DNA of 64,000 nt from Flavobacterium defluvii (GTDB lineage Bacteria; Bacteroidota; Bacteroidia; Flavobacteriales; Flavobacteriaceae), in contig NZ_FQWC01000014.1 in NCBI RefSeq assembly GCF_900129555.1, forward strand, positions 1-64,000, read 5' to 3'. This document shows positions 9,459 through 17,760 of this stretch, piece after piece. Made by a program: the position numbers and the translations under genes. The first letter of the stretch is position 1; the number at the start of each line of letters is the position of its first letter. The notes under the pieces were generated by a model, which was not told the DNA's origin, made no database searches, and worked only from the letters and a program-made list of their open reading frames with translations.

Positions 9459-10631
9459 ATGAGAAAAGTAAAATTGTGTCTGACACTTATGTTGGCAGGA
9501 TTAGTATTGCTAAGCTGTAACAACAAAAAGAGTACTTCTGAAGAAAATAAAAACGAAACCACGGCGGTTGAAAAAAGAGAAATCTGGACAAAAGATCAAG
9601 CCAATAAATGGTACGCAGAACAGCCTTGGCTGGTAGGTTCAAATTATTCTCCTAGCACAGCTATAAATCAGTTAGAGATGTGGCAGGAAGATAGTTTTGA
9701 TCCAAAAAGAATCGATCAGGAATTGGGCTGGGCAGAAAATTTAGGCATGAATGTGATGCGCGTATACCTTCACGATTTATTACATCAGCAAGATGCAGAG
9801 GGATTTTACAAACGTATGGACCAATTTTTACAAATTGCAGACAAACATCATATCAAAATACTTTTTGTTTTATTTGATTCCTGCTGGGATCCGTTTCCGG
9901 CTTTAGGAAAACAACGTGCTCCAAAACCGCATACACACAATTCAGGATGGGTACAAAGTCCGGGACAAAAAGTACTTCAGGATAAAACACAATATCCTCG
10001 TTTAGAGAAATATGTAAAAGAAACCGTATCTCATTTTAAAGATGACAAACGTATTTTAGGCTGGGATGTCTGGAACGAACCCGATAATATGACGGGGCCT
10101 TCTTATGAAAAAGTTGAAATCAAAAACAAAGTCGATTTAGTTCTGCCGCTTTTAAAAAATGTTTTTGCATGGGCAAGATCAAGTAATCCTTCACAGCCGT
10201 TAACTTCCGGAGTTTGGGTTGGAGACTGGAGCGACGAAGCTAAAATGCAGCCAATGCACAAAATGCAGATCGAACAATCAGATATTGTTTCTTTTCACAA
10301 TTACAATACTCCTCAGGATTTCGAAAAAGTAATCAAACAATTACAGCGTTACGGAAAACCAATGATTTGTACCGAATATATGGCAAGACCAAACGGAAGT
10401 ACTTTCGAAGGATTTTTACCAATTGCCAGAAAATACAATGTTGGCATGATAAACTGGGGATTTGTTGACGGAAAAACACAAACAAAATACGCTTGGGACA
10501 GCTGGACAAAAACATACACTGCAGAACCAAAATTATGGTTTCACGAAGTATTACACACAGATGGAACACCATACATAAAAGCCGAAACAGATTTAATCAA
10601 AAAACTAACATCTGAGGCTAATAAGAAGTAG
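9459..10631 (+). CDS. Clan GH-A glycoside hydrolase lipoprotein (GH5-like)
   Basis: Retaining endo- or exo-glycosidase, probably anchored to a membrane facing the periplasm or surface. It has 390 residues; lipobox Cys20 (LVLLSC). The TIM barrel carries both clan GH-A carboxylates: the acid/base Glu207 in GWDVWNEPDN and the probable nucleophile Glu306 in MICTEYMAR. Related proteins are often labelled beta-xylanase or cellulase, but beta-mannanase-type activity is equally possible. It is the first enzyme after the SusC/SusD pair, so it likely acts early on the imported or surface glycan. The family call is good; the substrate is not known. Confidence 0.82.
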   Translation: MRKVKLCLTLMLAGLVLLSCNNKKSTSEENKNETTAVEKREIWTKDQANKWYAEQPWLVGSNYSPSTAINQLEMWQEDSFDPKRIDQELGWAENLGMNVMRVYLHDLLHQQDAEGFYKRMDQFLQIADKHHIKILFVLFDSCWDPFPALGKQRAPKPHTHNSGWVQSPGQKVLQDKTQYPRLEKYVKETVSHFKDDKRILGWDVWNEPDNMTGPSYEKVEIKNKVDLVLPLLKNVFAWARSSNPSQPLTSGVWVGDWSDEAKMQPMHKMQIEQSDIVSFHNYNTPQDFEKVIKQLQRYGKPMICTEYMARPNGSTFEGFLPIARKYNVGMINWGFVDGKTQTKYAWDSWTKTYTAEPKLWFHEVLHTDGTPYIKAETDLIKKLTSEANKK

Positions 10632-10641
10632 AGCTTTTTTA

Positions 10642-10745
10642 GCCCACGGATTTTACGGATTAAACGCATTTTCACAGATTAATTTTATAACGTTTTGAAA
10701 AAAAGCAATCAGCGGAAACCCGTTTAATCTGTAAAATCCGTGGGC
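10642..10745. repeat. Long inverted repeat between GH5-like and GH43-like genes
   Basis: 25-nt arms at 10642-10666 and 10721-10745 (starting gcccacggattttacgg) pair fully as RNA, because the only difference is a G-U pair. The loop is 54 nt. A related repeat, with the same gg-x-cac...acggatt character, lies at 51007-51137. Confidence 0.8.
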
Positions 10746-10768
10746 AATAAACTAAAAACTTAACAGCA

Positions 10769-11797
10769 ATGAGAACACACACAATAAAACAGCTCCTTTT
10801 TCTAGCCTTAATTTTGGTTGGATTTTCTGCGAAAGCGCAACAGCCAAATCCTCCCGGACAAGTTACAGGAAACGAAAAACCTAAAAACGAAGCCTATCTT
10901 TTTGCACACATGACGCACAACGATTACGGCAGATTGTACTATTCTGTAAGTTTGGATGGTCTTCATTGGGAAAACCTCAACAACGGAAAAAGAGTTTTTG
11001 AAGAATACAAAGGTCATCCGGATATCTGCAAAGGACCGGATGGGAAATATTACATTGCCGGAAATACAGGAGACGATGCAAAGGCAATCAACATCTGGGT
11101 TTCGGATGATTTAATTACCTGGAAAAAACATTCTGATTATACGCCCGATTTAAAAAGTACGCCCGATTATTCAAACGCTTTACAGCGAATTGGAGCACCA
11201 AAATTGTATTACGACACACCTTCTGGAAAGTTTATTATGACCTGGCATACGCCGCATCTTGAAGGAACAAAAGAAGACGGAGAACGTTACTGGGCAAGTC
11301 AGCGAACATTATACGTTTTATCTAAAGATTTAAAAACTTTTGAAGGTCCGCCAAATCGTTTATTCGATTGGGATATGGGAACCATTGATGTTTTTATTCG
11401 AAAAGTCGGCGATTCTTACTATGCTATAATTAAAGACGAAACCTATCCAACATTGTACTGGACAACCGGAAAAACAATCCGAATTGCCAAATCAAAAAAC
11501 CTTTTAGGACCTTATTCTTTGCCCCAGCAGTCTATCAGTCCGAACTTTAGAGAAGCGCCAATGTTAATTCCTTCTCCTGATGATAAAATATGGTACATGT
11601 ATTATGAACAATATCCGGGAGTTTCATACGGATTATCAATTGCAGATAATCTAAACGGACCTTGGTTTCAAGCTTCAGGCTACACTTTTTTCTCGGATTG
11701 GGATAAGTATAGTTTCCCGGAAAAAGTACGTCACGGATGCATGATTACAATCTCTAAAAAAGAATACGACAGTTTGGTGAAGAAATTCGGTAAATAA
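10769..11797 (+). CDS. Secreted GH43-like five-bladed beta-propeller glycosidase
   Basis: 342 residues with a Sec signal peptide ending SAKAQ at about 24. The sequence has the repeated blade pattern of GH43/GH32/GH62/GH130-type propellers: DGLHWENL, then PDICKGPDGKYYIAGN, SDDLITWKKH, GAPKLYYDTPSGKFIMTWH, and a late FREAPMLIPSPDDKIWYMYYE where an acid-bearing EAP replaces the usual EGP. The Asp in HPDICKGPDG is the likely equivalent of the GH43 base. It is less canonical than the two other GH43 genes nearby, so a divergent or unclassified propeller family remains possible. It is co-oriented with the SusC/SusD operon and separated from the gene before it by a strong hairpin repeat. Confidence 0.72.
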   Translation: MRTHTIKQLLFLALILVGFSAKAQQPNPPGQVTGNEKPKNEAYLFAHMTHNDYGRLYYSVSLDGLHWENLNNGKRVFEEYKGHPDICKGPDGKYYIAGNTGDDAKAINIWVSDDLITWKKHSDYTPDLKSTPDYSNALQRIGAPKLYYDTPSGKFIMTWHTPHLEGTKEDGERYWASQRTLYVLSKDLKTFEGPPNRLFDWDMGTIDVFIRKVGDSYYAIIKDETYPTLYWTTGKTIRIAKSKNLLGPYSLPQQSISPNFREAPMLIPSPDDKIWYMYYEQYPGVSYGLSIADNLNGPWFQASGYTFFSDWDKYSFPEKVRHGCMITISKKEYDSLVKKFGK

Positions 11798-11799
11798 TG

Positions 11800-11881
11800 G
11801 TGAATTGTAAATTGTTAATTATCAATGATAGTTTTTGAGAAAAAGCTTATCACAATTAACAATTTACCATTCATAATTCAC
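11800..11881. repeat. Nested inverted repeat after GH43-like gene
   Basis: Perfect 13-bp arms 11808-11820 / 11854-11866 (taaattgttaatt) lie inside perfect 7-bp arms 11800-11806 / 11875-11881 (gtgaatt). The structure begins 3 nt after the stop codon and could be a 3'-end hairpin. Confidence 0.65.
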
Positions 11882-11922
11882 AATTAAAAATATGGTTAAG
11901 TTAAGTTAGTTTAAGTGTTTGT

Positions 11923-11959
11923 AATTACCAGACTTTATGTGGATATAAGTCTGGTAATT
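11923..11959. promoter_or_regulatory. Perfect 13-bp inverted repeat upstream of GH2 gene
   Basis: aattaccagactt at 11923-11935 pairs with 11947-11959 across an 11-nt spacer, 64 nt before the GH2 start. No T-tract follows on the plus strand, so an operator or a 5' leader hairpin is more likely than a terminator. Confidence 0.4.
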
Positions 11960-12023
11960 CAATTTTGATTTGAAGAAAAAATTATGACATTTTTTAATCA
12001 AAAATGTCCAAAATATATACAGC

Positions 12024-13835
12024 ATGAAGAAAAAAAGTATCGTTTTTTTAACCTTGTTTTCAATATTTACAGCCAATGCACAATGGAAACCACAAGGAGA
12101 TAAAATCAAAACAAAATGGGCAGAGCAAGTTGATCCGAATAAAACATTACCAGAATATCCCCGTCCGATTATGGAACGCAGCCAATGGAAAAATCTGAAT
12201 GGTTTATGGAATTATGCCATACAGGAATTTGGCAAAACAGCGCCTTCAAAATATGACGGGCAAATTTTGGTTCCGTTTGCGGCAGAATCGAGTTTGTCTG
12301 GTGTAATGAAAGAAGTGGGATCAAAGAATGAACTTTGGTACGAAACCCATTTTTCAATTGAATCAAACTGGAACGGAAAAAATATCCTTTTGCATTTTGG
12401 TGCTGTAGACTGGAAAACAGAAGTTTTTATTAACGATATAAAAGTAGGTTCTCATACAGGAGGTTACACGCCGTTTTCATTTGATATTACGCCATTTATC
12501 CAAAAAGGAAAAAATCAAAAACTGGTTGTAAAAGTTTGGGATCCATCAAACGACGGAACTCAGCCAAGAGGAAAACAAGTCAAAAATCCGGAAGGAATTT
12601 GGTACACACCCGTTACCGGAATCTGGCAGACCGTTTGGATGGAACCTGTAAATGCTAAAAACATTTCAGAATTAAAAACTACTCCAAATATCGATCAGAA
12701 TACAATCAGCATAAAAGCTGAGGTAAATGAAGCAGAAAAAGGAGATTTAGTAGAAATTTCTGTTTTCGACAACGGAAAAGAAATTGCAAAAGAAAAAGCG
12801 GTAGTTGGAGAAAGCAATGATATTGTTTTAAATACTCCAAAATTATGGTCGCCGGAAAATCCTTTTTTGTATCAGACAAAAGTCCGTTTAATTAGCAAAA
12901 ATAAAGTAGTTGATGAGGTGAAAAGTTATTTCGCAATGCGAAAAATTTCATCAAAAAGAGATGAAAACGGTGTGATGAGAATGCAGTTAAATAACAAAGA
13001 TTATTTCCAATTCGGACCTTTAGATCAAGGCTGGTGGCCAGAAGGTTTATATACAGCGCCAACGGACGAAGCTTTAAAATATGACATCATTAAAACAAAA
13101 GAATTAGGTTTTAACATGATTCGTAAACACGTAAAAGTTGAGCCGGAACGCTGGTACACACATTGTGATCAGTTAGGAATTCTAGTTTGGCAGGATATGC
13201 CAAGCGGTGATGAGCAACCAATCTGGCAAGATAAAAAGTATTTTGAAGGAACAGAATTACAACGTACTCCAAAATCACAAGAAATCTACAAAAAAGAATG
13301 GAAGGACATTATGGATCATTTGTATTCTTATCCAAGTATCGTGGTTTGGGTTCCTTTTAATGAAGCCTGGGGACAATTCAAAACGATAGAAATTACTGAA
13401 TGGACTAAAAATCACGATCCAAGTCGTTTAATCAATTCTTCAAGCGGAGGAAATCATTTTCAAACAGGCGATATTTTAGATTTACACAAATATCCAGCTC
13501 CGGAATTGTATTTATATGATGCCAGAAGAGTAACTGTTTTAGGTGAATACGGCGGAATCGGCCTTCCTCTTGAAGGGCATTTATGGAGAGCAAATGACAA
13601 CTGGGGTTACGTAAAATTTAAAAACGAAGCCGAAGTTACTGCCGAATATGTAAAGTATGCTCAAATTCTTAAAAGCTTAGTAAAAACAGGATTTTCAGCA
13701 GCAGTTTATACGCAGACAACCGATGTTGAAGGCGAAGTAAACGGTTTCATGACCTACGACAGAAAAGTAGACAAAATGGACTTTAAAGCCGTGAATAAGA
13801 TTAATACAGAAGTTATTAATGCTTTGAATAAATAA
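12024..13835 (+). CDS. Secreted GH2-family glycoside hydrolase, short form
   Basis: 603 residues with a signal peptide ending TANAQ at 20. Domain order is that of GH2: jelly-roll sugar-binding domain about 45-210 (RSQWKNLNGLWNY, WYETHF, GGYTPFSFDITPFI), immunoglobulin-like domain about 215-310, TIM barrel about 320-600. The acid/base is Glu447 in WVPFNEAWG and the nucleophile Glu508 in VLGEYGG. The protein is much shorter than LacZ-type GH2 enzymes and has no C-terminal beta-sandwiches. The activity could be beta-galactosidase, beta-mannosidase, beta-glucuronidase or another. The neighbouring GH43 genes point to a branched plant-type glycan. Confidence 0.88.
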   Translation: MKKKSIVFLTLFSIFTANAQWKPQGDKIKTKWAEQVDPNKTLPEYPRPIMERSQWKNLNGLWNYAIQEFGKTAPSKYDGQILVPFAAESSLSGVMKEVGSKNELWYETHFSIESNWNGKNILLHFGAVDWKTEVFINDIKVGSHTGGYTPFSFDITPFIQKGKNQKLVVKVWDPSNDGTQPRGKQVKNPEGIWYTPVTGIWQTVWMEPVNAKNISELKTTPNIDQNTISIKAEVNEAEKGDLVEISVFDNGKEIAKEKAVVGESNDIVLNTPKLWSPENPFLYQTKVRLISKNKVVDEVKSYFAMRKISSKRDENGVMRMQLNNKDYFQFGPLDQGWWPEGLYTAPTDEALKYDIIKTKELGFNMIRKHVKVEPERWYTHCDQLGILVWQDMPSGDEQPIWQDKKYFEGTELQRTPKSQEIYKKEWKDIMDHLYSYPSIVVWVPFNEAWGQFKTIEITEWTKNHDPSRLINSSSGGNHFQTGDILDLHKYPAPELYLYDARRVTVLGEYGGIGLPLEGHLWRANDNWGYVKFKNEAEVTAEYVKYAQILKSLVKTGFSAAVYTQTTDVEGEVNGFMTYDRKVDKMDFKAVNKINTEVINALNK

Positions 13836-13837
13836 TT

Positions 13838-14075
13838 TTAAACACATAGAAACATAGGTTTTTTACTTGAAAAAAGGAAGTAAAAGAAACTAGTTTCCAC
13901 ACATAGTTCTCAAAGTTTGTCATCCTGAGCGAAGTCGAAGGACACGCGAGTAACTCTACAAAGATTGACGATTTACTTTGCGAACTTCGGCTTCTTTTGA
14001 AGTAACAAAATAGAGAAAAAACCTTTGCGAACTTTGCGAAAAAACCTTTGCGTCTTTGCGTTAAAAAAACCACGC
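13838..14075. repeat. Composite intergenic repeat block
   Basis: The 260-nt gap is made of pieces seen elsewhere in the window: an acacatag element near 13842, a cctgagcgaagtcgaagg element at about 13924-13941 (related copies near 16417 and 28380), and tttgcg-rich tandem units at 14020-14064. No convincing ORF uses these bases; the reverse-frame ORF across them is made of repeat. Confidence 0.65.
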
Positions 14076-14095
14076 CCAACAATAAAAAAACTAAA

Positions 14096-15118
14096 ATGAA
14101 AAAATACCTAATTCTTTTTCTGTTCACAGCGATAAGTTTTGCTCAGCAAAAAACCTTCACAAACCCCATTTTGCCATCGGGAGCAGACCCTTATAGTACG
14201 TATTATAAAGGATACTATTATTATACAAATACGCTCGGAAACAAATTGGTTTTATGGAAAACAAAAGACTTATCAGATATAAAAAATGCTGAAAGCAAAG
14301 TGATTTGGACACCGCCAAAAAACACCAATTATTCGGCAGAAATCTGGGCACCGGAATTTCATATTATAAACGGAAAATGGTATTGTTATTTCGCAGCAGA
14401 TAACGGCGACAACAACAATCACAGAATGTATGTTTTAGAAAATAAATCGTCAGATCCGTTTAAAGGGAAATTTGAGTTTAAAGGAAAAATTGCCGCAAAA
14501 ACAGATAAATGGGCAATTGACGGTAATGTTTTCGAACATAAAAAACAGCTATATATGATTTGGGCAGGCTGGGAAGGAGACACAAACGGACAGCAGAATA
14601 TTTACATCGCAAAAATGAAAAACCCGCTGCAAATCGACGGCGACCGAATTATGATTTCTTCGCCAACCAACGATTGGGAAACACACGGAGCATTGCATGA
14701 TGATGTAAATCCGCCGCAGGTAAATGTAAACGAAGGGCCGCAGTTTTTAGAAAAAAATGGAAAAATATTTATAGTGTTTTCAGCAAGCGGATGCTGGACA
14801 GATTTTTATGCTTTAGGATTATTGACTTTTAATGGAAGTGATAATTTATTGGATGCTTCGGGGTGGAAAAAATCTCAGGAACCAATCTTCAAGCAATCCG
14901 ATAAAAATAAAGTGTATGCACCGGGACACAATTCGTTCTTTAAATCCCCTGACGGAAAAGAAGACTGGATTTTATATCACGCCAATTCAAATCCGGGAGA
15001 AGGATGTGGCAATAAAAGATCACCAAGAATGCAAAAAATCGATTGGGATTCAAACGGATTTCCGGTTTTGGGAGAACCAGTAAGTGAAGAAACAATATTG
15101 GCAATTCCATCAAAATAA
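14096..15118 (+). CDS. Secreted GH43-family glycosidase
   Basis: Start taken at the ATG at 14096, because it opens directly with a signal peptide (MKKYLILFLFTAISFAQ); the upstream in-frame ATG lies in repeat DNA. 340 residues. All three GH43 carboxylates are visible: base Asp31 (SGADPYSTYYKG), pKa-tuning Asp142 (WAIDGNVF) and acid Glu213 (VNEGPQFL). GH43 enzymes are inverting alpha-L-arabinofuranosidases, beta-xylosidases or exo-galactosidases; this one resembles the arabinofuranosidase-type branch, but that is inference. It is the second of three GH43-type propellers in block A. Confidence 0.88.
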   Translation: MKKYLILFLFTAISFAQQKTFTNPILPSGADPYSTYYKGYYYYTNTLGNKLVLWKTKDLSDIKNAESKVIWTPPKNTNYSAEIWAPEFHIINGKWYCYFAADNGDNNNHRMYVLENKSSDPFKGKFEFKGKIAAKTDKWAIDGNVFEHKKQLYMIWAGWEGDTNGQQNIYIAKMKNPLQIDGDRIMISSPTNDWETHGALHDDVNPPQVNVNEGPQFLEKNGKIFIVFSASGCWTDFYALGLLTFNGSDNLLDASGWKKSQEPIFKQSDKNKVYAPGHNSFFKSPDGKEDWILYHANSNPGEGCGNKRSPRMQKIDWDSNGFPVLGEPVSEETILAIPSK

Positions 15119-15198
15119 AATACTAACCAGAGGAAGAGTTTAGCTTGCGCTCAGTTCGCTGACGCTTCGAGTGTTTCGTTCCTCGCAATGACATAAAA

Positions 15199-16374
15199 AT
15201 GAAAAATATTCAAATCGCTGCAGTTGTTTTACTGGCACTTTTTCAATTCAATTGCAAAGACAATAAAAAGGAAAATGCAGCTTCAAAAGAAACAGCTGAG
15301 GTAACTTCAGATTCAGTAAAAACAGTTTTAGAAACTAAAAATTTTGATACTATTATTGATGGTAAAAAAGTCGGTTTATATTGGATAGAAAACAAAGGAA
15401 TCAAAGCCGCATTTACCAATTACGGAGGAAGATTAATTGGACTTTGGGTGAACGATAAAAACGGAAAACCAACAGATGTTGTTGTGGGAATGAACAGCGC
15501 AAAAGGTTTTAAAACCTCAACAGAACCTTATTTTGGAGCAACAATAGGAAGAGTTGGAAACAGAATTGGAAAAGGAAAATTTACATTGGATGGAAAACAA
15601 TATCAAGTTCCGTTAAATAATGGAAAAAATGCTTTGCACGGCGGTATAAAAGGTTTTCAGGATGTAGTTTGGAATGCTGAAAAAACAAACGAAAATACTT
15701 TGGTTTTTACATACATTTCGCCAGATGGAGAACAAGGTTTTCCGGGGAATTTATCTGTAAAAGTAACGTACACAATTACGGATGATAATTCTGTAAAAAT
15801 GGAATATGAAGCAACTACAGATAAAACAACAATTGTCAATTTAACCAATCACGCCTTTTTTAATTTAAATGGAGAAGGAAGCGGCACAATCTTAAATCAC
15901 AAATTACAAATTTATGCCAATGAGTTTACTCCGGTTGACGAAGGTTTGATTCCGAGTGGAGAATTAAAATCGGTTAAAAATACCGTTTTTGATTTTACTT
16001 CAAAACATGCAATTGGTGAAAGAATCGAAGCAAAAGAGGAGCAATTGAAATTTGGAAAAGGTTACGATCACAATTACGTTTTAAACGGAACCAAGAAAAA
16101 CGGACTAAATCATGCCGCAACAATCTCAGGTGATAAATCCGGAATTACAATGGATATTTTTACAGAAGAACCGGGATTACAGTTTTACAGCGGAAATTTC
16201 ATGCAGTCAAAAAATACATTCAAATCTGGTGCAAAAGATGATTTCAGAACAGCGTTTGCTCTTGAAACACAACATTTTCCAGATGCACCGAATCAGCCAA
16301 AATTTGCACCAATTGTTTTGAAAGTAGGAGAAAAATATCATACGGTCTCTTATTATCAGTTTTCGACGAAATAA
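15199..16374 (+). CDS. Aldose 1-epimerase (mutarotase), lipoprotein form
   Basis: Interconverts alpha and beta anomers of free aldoses released by the glycosidases. 391 residues; lipobox Cys19 (LFQFNC), then a low-complexity linker to about 48. GalM family landmarks are present: NNGKNALHGG with His147, NLTNHAFFNLNG with His218, KGYDHNYVL, and Glu356 in LETQHFPDAPNQP. Being lipid-anchored rather than cytoplasmic, it would act on sugars in the periplasm or at the surface before import. It sits between two GH43 genes, so arabinose, xylose or galactose are plausible substrates. The 80-nt gap before it holds another degenerate cgctcag/gctgacgc repeat. Confidence 0.93.
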   Translation: MKNIQIAAVVLLALFQFNCKDNKKENAASKETAEVTSDSVKTVLETKNFDTIIDGKKVGLYWIENKGIKAAFTNYGGRLIGLWVNDKNGKPTDVVVGMNSAKGFKTSTEPYFGATIGRVGNRIGKGKFTLDGKQYQVPLNNGKNALHGGIKGFQDVVWNAEKTNENTLVFTYISPDGEQGFPGNLSVKVTYTITDDNSVKMEYEATTDKTTIVNLTNHAFFNLNGEGSGTILNHKLQIYANEFTPVDEGLIPSGELKSVKNTVFDFTSKHAIGERIEAKEEQLKFGKGYDHNYVLNGTKKNGLNHAATISGDKSGITMDIFTEEPGLQFYSGNFMQSKNTFKSGAKDDFRTAFALETQHFPDAPNQPKFAPIVLKVGEKYHTVSYYQFSTK

Positions 16375-16578
16375 GTGGTGAGTTGTGAAATGACAAAAAT
16401 GGCGATAAACTTTGCGCCCTTCGACTTCGCTCAGGGTGACAAAGAATGACGAAAAACTTTGTGTCCTTTGGCTTCTCAAAGAATCAGAAATAAAAAAAAC
16501 TTTGCATCCTTTGCGAAAAACCTTCGCGCCCTTTGCGTTAAAAACTCTCTCCAGTAAAAAAAAATAAATCAATAAAAA
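16375..16578. repeat. Composite intergenic repeat block
   Basis: The 204-nt gap holds cccttcgacttcgctcagg (16417-16435, the inverse of the element near 13924) followed by tttgcg/ctttgcgtt units, like the block at 13838-14075. The reverse-frame ORF through here is a repeat artefact. Confidence 0.6.
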
Positions 16579-17568
16579 ATGAAAAAAATACTAACCTCAA
16601 TAGCATCACTTTGTGTTTTCGCAGCCTGTTCGCAGGAAAAAGACACGACACAACCAAAACCAACACCAACAGAAGTAAAATCCAGCTCAATTTTACTAGC
16701 TGATCCAACCATTTTTTACGACAAAGGAACGTATTATTTATACGGAACTACATCTGGAGATATTCCAAATGGAGAAGGATTTCAGGTTTATACTTCGTCA
16801 GATTTAAAAGACTGGAAAGGACCAGTTGGTAAGCAGAATGGTTTGGCTTTTAAAAAAGGAGACGCTTTTGGTGACAAAGGATTTTGGGCGCCGCAGATTC
16901 TTTCGTATCAAAATAAATTTTATATGATTTATACTGCGAATGAAAATATCGCAGTTGCAACCAGCGAGAGTCCGCTTGGACCATTTAAAAACGATTCAAA
17001 AGAACCGATTATCAAAACCGGAAATCAAATCGATCCGTTTATTTTTATTGATGAAGATGGAAAAAAATACCTGTATCATGTACGTTTAACAAATGGAAAC
17101 AGAATTTTCGTCGCAGAAATAAACGACGATTTTAAAAGCATAAAACCAGAAACTTTAAAAGAATGTATTTCCGGAACTATGCTTTGGGAAAATACTCAAA
17201 ATGTAAGCTGGCCAGTTACAGAAGGCCCGACAGTTTTAAAACACAACGGTTTATATTACATGATTTATTCGGCAAATGATTTCAGAAATATCGATTACGC
17301 TGTAGGTTATGCCACAAGTAAAAGTCCGTTTGGACCTTGGGAAAAAGCGACAGACAGCCCAATTATCAGCAGACAAAATACCAAACAAAACGGGATTGGA
17401 CACGGCGATGTATTTTGGGATCAAGACAATAAAATGCATTATGTTTTGCATACACATTACAGCGAAAGTGCTGTTTCTCCAAGAAAAGCAGGAGTTATTT
17501 CAATTGAATTTAAAGATGGAAAAATTGTCGCTGATCCTGCCAGTTTTCAGTTCTTAAATGTGAAATAA
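16579..17568 (+). CDS. GH43-family glycosidase lipoprotein
   Basis: 329 residues; lipobox Cys17 (VFAAC). Canonical GH43 triad: Asp42 (LLADPTIFYDKGTYYLYG), Asp152 (QIDPFIFIDEDGKKYLYH) and Glu215 (PVTEGPTVL). Blade repeats include VYTSSDLKDW and YATSKSPFGPWEKA, and the conserved GHGDVFWDQDNKMHYVLH near 275-290 is typical of arabinosidase/xylosidase branches. No added carbohydrate-binding module. It is the last gene of block A; a stable terminator hairpin follows 20 nt after the stop, supporting an operon end here. Confidence 0.9.
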   Translation: MKKILTSIASLCVFAACSQEKDTTQPKPTPTEVKSSSILLADPTIFYDKGTYYLYGTTSGDIPNGEGFQVYTSSDLKDWKGPVGKQNGLAFKKGDAFGDKGFWAPQILSYQNKFYMIYTANENIAVATSESPLGPFKNDSKEPIIKTGNQIDPFIFIDEDGKKYLYHVRLTNGNRIFVAEINDDFKSIKPETLKECISGTMLWENTQNVSWPVTEGPTVLKHNGLYYMIYSANDFRNIDYAVGYATSKSPFGPWEKATDSPIISRQNTKQNGIGHGDVFWDQDNKMHYVLHTHYSESAVSPRKAGVISIEFKDGKIVADPASFQFLNVK

Positions 17569-17588
17569 GTATTTTTTTGTTTCAGGTT

Positions 17589-17641
17589 TCAGGTTTCAAG
17601 TTCCGGGTTTTTAACCTGAAATTTGAAACCTGAATTTTTTT
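17589..17641 (+). terminator. Terminator with 21-bp imperfect stem
   Basis: tcaggtttcaagttccgggtt (arm 17589-17609) pairs with 17613-17633 with three differences, over a 3-nt loop, followed by a run of eight T after the closing base pairs. It marks the end of the block A transcription unit. Confidence 0.75.
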
Positions 17642-17760
17642 TACAGCATACACTTAACAATTCAAATTCGTTGTTGGTCGAAATAATAATATTTAGAATA
17701 GTAATTTACATTAATATTGTGTTGTTCCTATTTTATTAATACGTTATGCATCACCGTACG

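Noticed and set aside
13816..14127. Reverse ORF of 103 codons in the GH2-GH43 gap
   Set aside because: It is built from dispersed intergenic repeats and overlaps both flanking genes; no protein-like pattern.
16207..16572. Reverse ORF of 121 codons overlapping the epimerase gene and the repeat block
   Set aside because: Half lies antisense to galM-like coding sequence and half in repeats.
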